The notes beneath the pieces were generated by a model. That model worked only from the letters and a program-made list of their open reading frames with translations, had not been told where the DNA came from and made no database searches. DNA of 32,580 nt from JACJWR01 sp964474045 (lineage in GTDB: Bacteria; Actinomycetota; Actinomycetes; S36-B12; UBA10799): the NCBI GenBank assembly GCA_964474045.1, contig CAYYRC010000023.1, positions 1 to 32,580 on the forward strand, given 5' to 3'. Made by a program: the position numbers and the translations under genes. Shown here piece by piece: positions 23,550 to 30,757 of the stretch (positions within the stretch are counted from its first letter, which is position 1; every line of letters starts with the position of its first letter).

Positions 23550-23579
23550 GATGCACCTCCCAGGTGCGACTCGTCGGCG

Positions 23580-25040
23580 CTACAGGCCGGTCGGATAGGT
23601 CTCGGGTGGCTCCCCGCGGTCCCAGCGGATCGTGCGGTCCAGCGGCTCCAGCGCGCTGGTGCGGTCGATGTGGATGACCGCGTCGAACTGCGCGTGCAGG
23701 TCGGCGGCGAACCAGTGGCTCACGTGCTCGGTCTCCGGGCGATAGATCACGCCGATGGCCCGCTCCAGCAGCACGTCGCTCGGTCGGACGACCAGCGTCG
23801 GTCGCCCGCCCGCGCCGGCACCCGACCCCTGCAGCCGGGCGCCGGTGCGGCACCAGAACGCCGCCGGGCCCCATGAGCTGAACGCCTGTTCGAAGGTGCC
23901 CGACCCGGCGGGCAGCACCGTGCGGCGCAGCATCGGCCCACCCCAGTCCGCGGCCGCGGTGACGGTGCCCCGGGTGGTGGTGAGGCCGACGATGAAGGAC
24001 TCGCCGGGCCAGCGCTGGCGCACCAGCTGACCGAGGTTGAGCTGGCGCTCGCCACCGGGACGGTCGGGTCGCGACAGTGCCGTCGCCCGCGCGTCCCCGA
24101 CGTGGGAGTTGTGCGCCCAGACCACGATCCTGGGCCGCTCGACGCGGGTGGCCAGATGCTCGCGCAGCGCGGCCAGGGTGTCGGCCATGTGCTGGTCGCG
24201 GATGTTCCACGACGATGCCCGGCCGCGGTACATCTCCCGGTAGTACAGCTCGGCGTTGTGCACCAGGGCGGCGTTGCGGGCCGCGGCGAAGAAGGCGTCC
24301 TCGGCGGCGATGCCGTCGGGGGCCAGCAGCTCTGCGCGGCGGCGCTGCAGATCCACGAGTTGCGCCACCACAGCGTCCTCGCAGGGGTCCAGCCGGCCGC
24401 GGGTGACGGCGAACCCGTACTCCTGCCCCAGGTCCTCACCGGCGGCGATGCCGACGCTGTCGAAGCACCCGTAGCGGTGCCGGGCCGCTGCTGCGGCCGC
24501 TGCGTCGGTGCGATCGAGATACGCGATGACGTCCGACATCGATGTGCGCATGCTGTAGAGGTCCAGCCCGTAGAAGCCCGCCCGCCGGACGCCGAAGCGC
24601 TGGGCGCCGTTGCGGGCGCGCAACCACTCCAGCCAGTCCGCCACCACCGTGTTCCGCCACATCCAGGAGGGGAAGCGGCGGAAGCCGCGGAGCGCGGCAC
24701 GGGCCGAATCGTCCGGCGGCAGCCCCGCGAAACCAGGGGCGGCGGCGGCAGCGTAGTCGCCGCGAACGTAGTGGTCGACGCGCAGCGCGTCGGGCCAGTC
24801 GCCCTCGATGGCCACAGCGTCGAAGCCGGCGTCGATGAGGCGTGACGTCAGCCGGGCACGCTCACGATAGAACTCCTGGGTGCCGTGGCTGGCCTCGCCG
24901 ATGAGCACCAGCGTGGCGTCGCCGATGGCATCGACCAGGCCGTCGTAGTCGTGCCCGGAACCGGTGACCTCGTGCAGCTCTCCCGCCGCGGTGCCGGCTC
25001 GGGGCGCCGTTGCGGGTCCCGACCCGCCCAGAACGATCAT
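23580..25040 (-). CDS. Erythromycin esterase family protein
   Basis: A 486-residue member of the erythromycin esterase (EreA/succinoglycan biosynthesis) family. Expected active-site segments are present: LIGEASHGTQEFY with a catalytic His, VAIEGDWPDA with the Glu, YGLDLYSMRTSM, RDQHMADTL, and VVWAHNSHVGDARA with a late His. No signal peptide. The name reflects homology; most members are not shown to hydrolyse macrolides. GGAAG ten bases upstream supports ATG 25040. It heads the unit with the PRTase-hydrolase fusion, with a DosR-box-like site 91-110 bases upstream, so a dormancy or stress role is more likely than resistance. Confidence 0.91.
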   Translation of the reverse strand: MIVLGGSGPATAPRAGTAAGELHEVTGSGHDYDGLVDAIGDATLVLIGEASHGTQEFYRERARLTSRLIDAGFDAVAIEGDWPDALRVDHYVRGDYAAAAAPGFAGLPPDDSARAALRGFRRFPSWMWRNTVVADWLEWLRARNGAQRFGVRRAGFYGLDLYSMRTSMSDVIAYLDRTDAAAAAAARHRYGCFDSVGIAAGEDLGQEYGFAVTRGRLDPCEDAVVAQLVDLQRRRAELLAPDGIAAEDAFFAAARNAALVHNAELYYREMYRGRASSWNIRDQHMADTLAALREHLATRVERPRIVVWAHNSHVGDARATALSRPDRPGGERQLNLGQLVRQRWPGESFIVGLTTTRGTVTAAADWGGPMLRRTVLPAGSGTFEQAFSSWGPAAFWCRTGARLQGSGAGAGGRPTLVVRPSDVLLERAIGVIYRPETEHVSHWFAADLHAQFDAVIHIDRTSALEPLDRTIRWDRGEPPETYPTGL

Positions 25041-25130
25041 GGTGCATCACTTCCAGCTGCGAGTGGCGCGGACTTCGGGCAGGTGACCCTCAGCCCCACT
25101 TCCACCGTCGCCCCGGACGGCGTCTGCGCA

Positions 25131-25150
25131 CAAGGGACTTTTGCCCCCAA
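25131..25150 (-). promoter_or_regulatory. DosR-box-like palindrome
   Basis: The 20 bases read CAAGGGACTTTTGCCCCCAA on the plus strand; 15 of 20 positions agree with the DosR consensus TTSGGGACTWWAGTCCCSAA, including the GGGAC half-site and the CCC/AA end. It lies upstream of the erythromycin-esterase/PRTase unit and downstream of the VOC gene, so it can only control the former. No TANNNT -10 was recognised between it and the start. Confidence 0.5.
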
Positions 25151-25193
25151 TCGCCACTCAATGTGACGCTACGAGCACTCCGGGTGCCGGCCG

Positions 25194-25589
25194 CTACAGG
25201 GTGGCCGAGTCGTCCGGCTGCATGATGCCGAACTTGTTGCCGTCCGGATCGATGATGTACGCCAACCAACCGATGCCGGGTATCGGTGACACCCCCATCG
25301 ACTGGCTGCCGCCGAGCTCGACCGCCCGGGCCAGGGTTGCGGCGCAGTCGTCCACGCCGACGGTGATGGGCATCGCGTTGAGCGGCGCGCCGGCCGCCGG
25401 GGCCGGGCCCTCGCGCGGCAGGAGGCCGCCGTCGATGCCCACCTCCCCGGAGTCGTCGGGTCCGGTGCTGACGTTCCAATAGGGCATCTCACCCCAGCGC
25501 TCGATGCGCCAACCGAACAGCTCGGTGTAGAAGTTGATCAGCCGCTCGGGCTCGCTGGCGTGGATCTCGAAGTGGATGGGACGTGCCAT
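25194..25589 (-). CDS. VOC family (glyoxalase/bleomycin-resistance fold) protein
   Basis: A 131-residue single-domain VOC protein with paired beta-alpha-beta-beta-beta modules: IHFEIHASEPERLINFYTEL at the N-terminus, then MPITVGVDDCAATLARAVELGG and IDPDGNKFGIMQPDD at the end. Members include small-molecule lyases, dioxygenases and binding proteins; substrate cannot be told. AGGG lies a few bases before the ATG, and only 18 bases separate it from the pstB stop, so it is probably read with the pst operon, in the place where phoU often sits. Confidence 0.88.
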   Translation of the reverse strand: MARPIHFEIHASEPERLINFYTELFGWRIERWGEMPYWNVSTGPDDSGEVGIDGGLLPREGPAPAAGAPLNAMPITVGVDDCAATLARAVELGGSQSMGVSPIPGIGWLAYIIDPDGNKFGIMQPDDSATL

Positions 25590-25607
25590 GCGTGCCCTCG
25601 CTCTCGG

Positions 25608-26528
25608 CTAGCCGAAGCGGCCCGAGATGTAGTCCTCGGTCTGCTGCTCCTGGGGCGTGGAGAATATCGCCTCGGTGGGTCCGAACTCCACCAGCCGACC
25701 CGCCTGGCCGATGCCGGCGAGGTTGAAGAAGGCCGTGGTGTCGGACACGCGGGCGGCCTGCTGCATGTTGTGGGTGACGATGACGATCGTGAACCGGCTC
25801 TTCAGGTCGTGCACCAGGTCCTCGATGGCCAGGGTGGAGATCGGGTCGAGCGCCGACGCCGGCTCGTCCATGAGCAGCACCTCCGGCTCCACCGCGATGG
25901 CGCGGGCGATGCACAGGCGCTGCTGCTGACCTCCGGACAGCCCGGCACCGGGCTTCTTCAGCCGGTCCTTGACCTCGTTCCACAGGTTGGCCCCGCGCAG
26001 CGACTTCTCCACCACGTCGTCGAGCGCTGAGCCCTTCGGGCAGCGCTTGCGGTCGAGCTTCAGGCCCGCTACGACGTTGTCGTAGATCGACATCGTGGGG
26101 AAGGGGTTGGGCCGTTGGAACACCATCCCCACCACGCGGCGGACGTTGACCGGGTCGACATCGTCGGCGTAGATGTCCATGCCGTCGAGCAGGACAGATC
26201 CCTCAACCCGGGCACCGGGGATGACCTCGTGCATACGGTTCAGGGTGCGCAGCACGGTGGACTTGCCGCAGCCGGATGGCCCGATGAACGCGGTGACTGA
26301 TCGCGGCGCGATGGGAAGGGTGACGTCGGCGACGGCCAGGAAGCTGCCGTAGTAGATGTTGACCGCCTCCAGGTCCATGCTCTTGGCGGGGGCGGAGGCG
26401 ACGTTGTGCACGGTTTGGGGCTCCACTGCCGCTCCGGTGGCGGCGCTAGGGTTCCGGTAGCTGCCAGGGGGGTCTGCCGGGGCTGTGGCCTTGGCGGCGA
26501 CAGGCGCGGGACGTGCAGGTGATTCCAC
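25608..26528 (-). CDS. pstB: Phosphate ABC transporter ATP-binding protein PstB
   Basis: A 306-residue ATPase of the high-affinity phosphate importer. Walker A GPSGCGKST (83-91), Q-loop in MVFQRPNPFPTMSIYDNV, signature LSGGQQQRLCIARA, Walker B VLLMDEPASALDP and the H-loop in IVIVTHNMQQAARVSD are all intact. The typical PstB start corresponds to M51 (MDLEAVNIYYG); the preceding 50 residues are Pro/Ala-rich. AAAGGAG five bases before the GTG at 26528 supports the longer form. Two bases separate it from the pstA stop. Confidence 0.95.
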   Translation of the reverse strand: MESPARPAPVAAKATAPADPPGSYRNPSAATGAAVEPQTVHNVASAPAKSMDLEAVNIYYGSFLAVADVTLPIAPRSVTAFIGPSGCGKSTVLRTLNRMHEVIPGARVEGSVLLDGMDIYADDVDPVNVRRVVGMVFQRPNPFPTMSIYDNVVAGLKLDRKRCPKGSALDDVVEKSLRGANLWNEVKDRLKKPGAGLSGGQQQRLCIARAIAVEPEVLLMDEPASALDPISTLAIEDLVHDLKSRFTIVIVTHNMQQAARVSDTTAFFNLAGIGQAGRLVEFGPTEAIFSTPQEQQTEDYISGRFG

Positions 26529-26530
26529 GG

Positions 26531-27613
26531 TTACTCCTTTGTCCCGCCGACGAAGCGGGCGACGAGCCGCGCGCCGAGGTAGAGGATGACGACGAGCAGG
26601 ATGAGCACGAGGGCCCCGGCCCAGGCGCGGTCGAGCGATGCGTTGGTGCCGCTGGCGATCTGGTCCCACACAAAAGTGGGCAGCGATGCCTGCGGGCCCT
26701 GGAAGGGGTTCCAGTTCATGGACTGCGACAGGAAGGTCGTCAGCAGCAGCGGCGCCGTCTCGCCCGCCACACGGGCGATCGCGAGCATGACACCGGTGAT
26801 GATGCCGCCGAGGGCCGTGGGCAGCACGATGCGGAGGATGGTGATCCACTTCGGGATGCCCAGTGCCAGCGAGGCCTCGCGGAGGTCGATCGGGACGATG
26901 CGCAGCATCTCCTCGGTGGTGCGCACGATGACCGGCACCATCAGGATGGTGAGGGCCAGCGATGCCGCGAAGCCCGATCGCTCGAAGCCCAGCGTCAGCA
27001 CCCAGAACGTGTAGATGAACAGACCGGCGATGATCGACGGGATGCCGGTCATCACGTCCACGAAGAAGCTGATCGCCTTGCCCAAGCGGTTGCCACGGGC
27101 GTATTCGACCAGATAGATCGCGGTCAGGATGGCGACCGGCACCGCGATCGCCGCGGCGATGGCGACCTGTTCGATGGTGCCCACCAGGGCGTGGAGGATG
27201 CCGCCGCCCTGCTTCTTGGCGCTCACGTTGCGCATGGTCGAGCCCAGGAAGTCCGCGCTGAGCGCTTGGATTCCCTTAGCCACCGTCACCGTCAGGATTG
27301 CTGCCAGGGCGACGAACGCGGCGAGCAGGGCGGCGTAGATGAGCGTGGTCGCCAAGCGGTCGACGGCATGCCGACGCCCCTCGACAGCGAAGGACCAACC
27401 GGTCTGGCCGACGATGAAGCACAGCGCTGCGACGACTGCGGTGCCGGCGACCCCGGCCACCCCGGTCGTCAGGTTGAGCACGACTGCCACCGCGACCGCG
27501 GCCAGGGCGGTGTAGAGCGAGGCCAACCGCGGCAGTCGCTTGCCGGTCAGGTGCGGCGACCCCGATGGCTCCCGGTTGGACACCGTGGCGTCGGTGGTAG
27601 TCGAGGTGCTCAT
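26531..27613 (-). CDS. pstA: Phosphate ABC transporter permease PstA
   Basis: A 360-residue inner-membrane permease. Two extra hydrophobic helices (about 35-80) precede the standard six-helix core. The BPD-type permease loop is visible around LREASLALGIPKWITILRIVLPTALGGI, and VEYARGNRLGKAISFFVDVMTGIPSIIAG is the family's central helix-loop. The ATG overlaps the pstC stop as ATGA. An upstream in-frame ATG at 27748 would only read through pstC sequence. Confidence 0.94.
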   Translation of the reverse strand: MSTSTTTDATVSNREPSGSPHLTGKRLPRLASLYTALAAVAVAVVLNLTTGVAGVAGTAVVAALCFIVGQTGWSFAVEGRRHAVDRLATTLIYAALLAAFVALAAILTVTVAKGIQALSADFLGSTMRNVSAKKQGGGILHALVGTIEQVAIAAAIAVPVAILTAIYLVEYARGNRLGKAISFFVDVMTGIPSIIAGLFIYTFWVLTLGFERSGFAASLALTILMVPVIVRTTEEMLRIVPIDLREASLALGIPKWITILRIVLPTALGGIITGVMLAIARVAGETAPLLLTTFLSQSMNWNPFQGPQASLPTFVWDQIASGTNASLDRAWAGALVLILLVVILYLGARLVARFVGGTKE

Positions 27614-28614
27614 ATGCCGCTCCCGCTGAAGGCTGCCCGGCGGGCGATGATCGCGCGGGCGGCCATGTTGACGGCCATGGTGATGATGAAGAGCATCAAG
27701 CCGGAGGCGACCAGGGCGGACAGCCCCATCGGTCCAGCCTCGTTCCACTTCAGGGCGATGTTGGCGGCGAAGGTGTTGCCGCCGGGCTCGGTGATGTGCC
27801 AGTTGATGTCGAAGGCGGCGGACAGCATCAGCGCCACGGCGATCGTCTCGCCCAGGGCGCGACCGAGCGCCAGCATCGCGGCGCTGATGGTCCCGGGGCG
27901 GCTGAAGGGAAGGACGGCCATCCGCACCATCTCCCAGCGGGTCGCGCCGAGGGCCAGAGCCGCCTCGCGGTGCGAGCGGGGCACCTGGGTGAAGACCTCG
28001 CGGGTGATGGCCGACATCGTCGGCAGGATCATGATCGCCAGGATCACGCTAGCGATCAGGATCGACTTCGTGTAGATCCCTTGGGTGTTGTTGAACAACG
28101 GGATGAACCCGAGGTAGTCGTTGAGCCACTCGGTCAGGCCGAGCATGTGCGGCATGAGGAACTCCAGCCCCCAGAGGCCGAAGATGATGGAGGGCACCGC
28201 GGCCAGCACATCGACGATGAAGGCCATCGGACTGGCCAGCCGGCGGGGGATGTAGAACGCGATGCAGAGCGCCGTGCCCATGCCCAGCGGCACCGCGATG
28301 AGCATGGCGATGATCGCTGTCATGAACGTGCCGAACGCCAGCGCCGCGAAGCCGAACGCGGGCGGGTTGGCGTCGGGGGTCCACTTCTGGTAGGTCAGGA
28401 AGTTGACCGAGTCCGAGGTCAGCGCCGGGATGGAGCGCCAGATGAGGAAGATGGCGATGGCGGCCATGATGACCAGCACCGAGGCGCCGGAGATCCGGCT
28501 CAGGCTGGCGAAGTTGCGGTCGCCGCGGCGCACGGCACGGCCGCTGATCGCCGGCGCAGCCGTCCCCTGGCCCGACTCCTCGGGCGCAGGGGACGGCTTC
28601 GTCGTTGCAGACAC
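27610..28614 (-). CDS. pstC: Phosphate ABC transporter permease PstC
   Basis: A 334-residue permease with six predicted helices; N-terminal about 35 residues are cytosolic and Pro/Ala-rich. Family landmarks: PLGMGTALCIAFY, LAAVPSIIFGLWG, and the EAA-type loop HREAALALGATRWEMVRMAVLPFSRPG followed by GRALGETIAVALM. AGGAG lies six bases before the GTG, 13 bases after the pstS stop. Confidence 0.95.
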   Translation of the reverse strand: MSATTKPSPAPEESGQGTAAPAISGRAVRRGDRNFASLSRISGASVLVIMAAIAIFLIWRSIPALTSDSVNFLTYQKWTPDANPPAFGFAALAFGTFMTAIIAMLIAVPLGMGTALCIAFYIPRRLASPMAFIVDVLAAVPSIIFGLWGLEFLMPHMLGLTEWLNDYLGFIPLFNNTQGIYTKSILIASVILAIMILPTMSAITREVFTQVPRSHREAALALGATRWEMVRMAVLPFSRPGTISAAMLALGRALGETIAVALMLSAAFDINWHITEPGGNTFAANIALKWNEAGPMGLSALVASGLMLFIITMAVNMAARAIIARRAAFSGSGI

Positions 28615-28627
28615 GTCAGGCTCCTGA

Positions 28628-29743
28628 TCAGGCCAGGGATCCGACGGCGGTCTGGACCTTGCCGATCAGGTCGCTCGGCAGCGGCACATACCCGAGGTCG
28701 GGCAGCATCTGCTGTGCCGGGGCGGAAGCGGTGTACTCCAGGAAGCCCTTCGTGAGCGCGGACTGGTCGGCCGGCAGCCCCTTGGAGCAGGTGATCTCGT
28801 AGGTCACCAGCACCACGGGGTAGGCGTTGGGGGACTTGGTCGTGTAGTCCAGCTTGAGCGTCAGGTTGTTGCCCTGGCCCGTCACCTGGGCGGTGCCCAG
28901 ACCGTTGGTCGCGTTGGCCGTGGTGAGCTCAACGGCGCCGCCGCCGTTGTCGATCCAGGCGGCCTTCGCGTTTGCCTGCTCGAGGAAGGACTCCTCGACG
29001 TACCCGATGGAGTTCGGGGTGGACTTCAGCGACGCCGCGACGCCGTCGTTGCCCTTGGACCCCTGGCCGCCGGGGGCGGTCCAGTCCTTGCCGGAGCCAT
29101 AGGTCCAGGCGCCGTTGGCGGCGGCCGTCAGCCAGGCGGTGAAGTTCGCCGTCGTGCCGGAGCCGTCTGAGCGGTGGAATGCCACGATGGGGTCCGCGGG
29201 CAGGGTCACGCCGGGGTTCAGGTTGGCGATCTGAGGATCGTTCCAGGTGGTGATCGTGCCGTTGAAGATGTTGGCCGTCACCTCGGGGGTCAGCACGAGC
29301 TTGTCCACGCCGGACACGTTGTAGGCCACGGCGATGGCGCCGCCGACCATCGGCAGGTTGAGGGCTTCGTTGTTCTGGCACCGTGCGGCCGCCTGGGTGG
29401 CCTGGTCGGTGTTCAGCGCGGAGTCCGAACCGGCGAAGGCGGTCTGGGCGTTGATGAAGTCCGTGACGCCCGCGCCGGAGCCCGACGGGGCGTACTCGAT
29501 CGTCGCGCCCGAGCAGGCCTGCTGGTAGTTGTTGATCCACTCCGTGATGGCGTTCTTCTGCGCCGAGGAGCCGGAGGCCTTGATGGTGCCCTGTGCGCAG
29601 TTGATGGCGCTGCTGGCCGAGGCGCCGCCGCTCGCGGCGCCGGCGGAGGACTCCGACGAGCTGGAGGAGCCGCCGCAGGCGGTGAAGGCGAGGAGGCCGC
29701 CGAGGCCGACGACGGCGATGCGGGCGGTAGTGGTGAAGGTCAC
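28628..29743 (-). CDS. pstS: Phosphate-binding lipoprotein PstS
   Basis: A 371-residue periplasmic-type phosphate-binding lipoprotein. A short signal peptide ends in a lipobox with C23 (LLAFTACGG), followed by a Ser/Gly/Ala-rich tether (to about 47). Phosphate-binding loops are recognisable: KASGSSAQ, YAPSGSGAGVTDFI, AGSDSALN and FHRSDGSGTTANFTAWL. AAAGGA five bases upstream supports the GTG. First gene of the pst operon; upstream are tandem GTTNAC repeats expected for Pho-type control. Confidence 0.96.
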   Translation of the reverse strand: MTFTTTARIAVVGLGGLLAFTACGGSSSSSESSAGAASGGASASSAINCAQGTIKASGSSAQKNAITEWINNYQQACSGATIEYAPSGSGAGVTDFINAQTAFAGSDSALNTDQATQAAARCQNNEALNLPMVGGAIAVAYNVSGVDKLVLTPEVTANIFNGTITTWNDPQIANLNPGVTLPADPIVAFHRSDGSGTTANFTAWLTAAANGAWTYGSGKDWTAPGGQGSKGNDGVAASLKSTPNSIGYVEESFLEQANAKAAWIDNGGGAVELTTANATNGLGTAQVTGQGNNLTLKLDYTTKSPNAYPVVLVTYEITCSKGLPADQSALTKGFLEYTASAPAQQMLPDLGYVPLPSDLIGKVQTAVGSLA

Positions 29744-29778
29744 CGGGGTCCTTTCAATGGGTTATTCGGACGGGTCGT

Positions 29779-29822
29779 GGTGGTGCGCGGCCACGCTAGG
29801 TGGGCTCGGTGACGGCACCACC
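29779..29822 (-). promoter_or_regulatory. Inverted repeat and candidate -10 in the pstS leader
   Basis: GGTGGTGC (29779-29786) and GCACCACC (29815-29822) are perfect 8-bp inverted repeats. Between them, on the minus strand, TAGCGT (29798-29793) could be a -10 box. Whether this is a DNA operator or an RNA hairpin cannot be decided. Confidence 0.35.
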
Positions 29823-29872
29823 GCCACCCGCCAAACGCTCTATGAACCGTCGTGGAAGCATCTGCCGTGGGT

Positions 29873-29898
29873 GTCAACACGTGTGAACTGCCGTTAAC
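29873..29898 (-). promoter_or_regulatory. Three tandem GTTNAC repeats (Pho-box-like)
   Basis: On the minus strand GTTAAC (29898-29893), GTTCAC (29888-29883) and GTTGAC (29878-29873) recur with an exact 10-base period, about 130-155 bases before the pstS start. Actinobacterial PhoP/RegX3 sites are tandem GTTCACC-like units, so this is the likely phosphate-control site. The period is 10 rather than the 11 bases usual for such boxes. Confidence 0.6.
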
Positions 29899-29918
29899 CT
29901 CCGCGGCACCGGCCGTCG

Positions 29919-30629
29919 TCAGGCATCCAGGCGGAACCCCACCCCGCGCACCGTCTGGACGCAGCCGGCGCCCATCGGGCTGTCGGCGAGCAGGCGGCGC
30001 AGGCGGTGGATGTGAACGTCGAGGGTGCGTTCGTAGCCTCCGAAGTCAGGACCCCAGACGGCCCGTAGCAGCTCCTGGCGCGACATGGCGCGCCCCTGGT
30101 TGCGGCCGAGTTCGAGCGCGAGGTCGAAGACTTTGCCGACAAGGCGCAGCGGCTCCCCCGCGACAGTCGCGGTTCGGCTGGCGGGATCTAGCTTCAGCGG
30201 CCCGACGGTCACGATCGATGCGTCCTCAGCGGCGACCGGCCGGGTCAGGACCCGCAGCCGGGCGACGAGCTCGCCGGTGCCGAGCGGTTTGACCATGTAG
30301 TCGTCGGCGCCGAGCTCGAGGCCCACAACCACGTCCACCTCGTCGGCCTGCGCGCTCATCACCATGATGGGGATGCGGGATTCCCGCCGGACGGCCCGGC
30401 AGACGTCCAGCCCGGACATGTCCGGCAGCCGCAGGTCGAGCAGGATGGCGTCAAAGCCACCGCGGGCGAAGGCCGCTATCGCCGCCCCGCCGGTCTCGGC
30501 CACGGTGGTGTCGAAACCGCCTACGCGCTGCAGCACGAATTGCAGCGCCTCCCGCGTGGCCGGATCGTCCTCGACGACCAGCACCCTGGTCACTGCTGTC
30601 CCCATGTTGGGCAGCCCATCGCTTGCCAT
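29919..30629 (-). CDS. OmpR/PhoB-family response regulator (RegX3/PhoP-like)
   Basis: A 236-residue two-domain regulator. Receiver domain (about 14-130): acidic pair D21/D22, phospho-acceptor D65 in AILLDLRLPDMSG, switch S92, K114 in DDYMVKP. Winged-helix effector domain (about 140-235): LRLVGKVFDLALEL, then ELLRAVWG and TLDVHIHRLRRLL. GGAAGG before the ATG at 30629 fixes the start; an ATG at 30605 is internal. The residue after KP is Leu instead of the common Phe/Tyr. It lies directly upstream of pstS in the same direction and is the natural candidate to bind the GTTNAC repeats, but no sensor kinase or phoU is adjacent. Confidence 0.9.
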   Translation of the reverse strand: MASDGLPNMGTAVTRVLVVEDDPATREALQFVLQRVGGFDTTVAETGGAAIAAFARGGFDAILLDLRLPDMSGLDVCRAVRRESRIPIMVMSAQADEVDVVVGLELGADDYMVKPLGTGELVARLRVLTRPVAAEDASIVTVGPLKLDPASRTATVAGEPLRLVGKVFDLALELGRNQGRAMSRQELLRAVWGPDFGGYERTLDVHIHRLRRLLADSPMGAGCVQTVRGVGFRLDA

Positions 30630-30757
30630 CGTCCTTCCGTCGACCCTGCAGATGGGGACTGACAGTAAGGCGGTTGTGACTCCGCAGCGTTGCGTCTGCG
30701 ACGCGAGGGGGCGAACAGCAGGCGACGAGTGCATGAAGCCCGCTCCGAGTTGTTAAC

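Noticed and set aside
26513..28075. 520-residue plus-strand frame antisense to pstA/pstC
   Set aside because: Composition (Asp/Arg/Gly/His-rich) is typical of antisense shadows; pst genes are certain.
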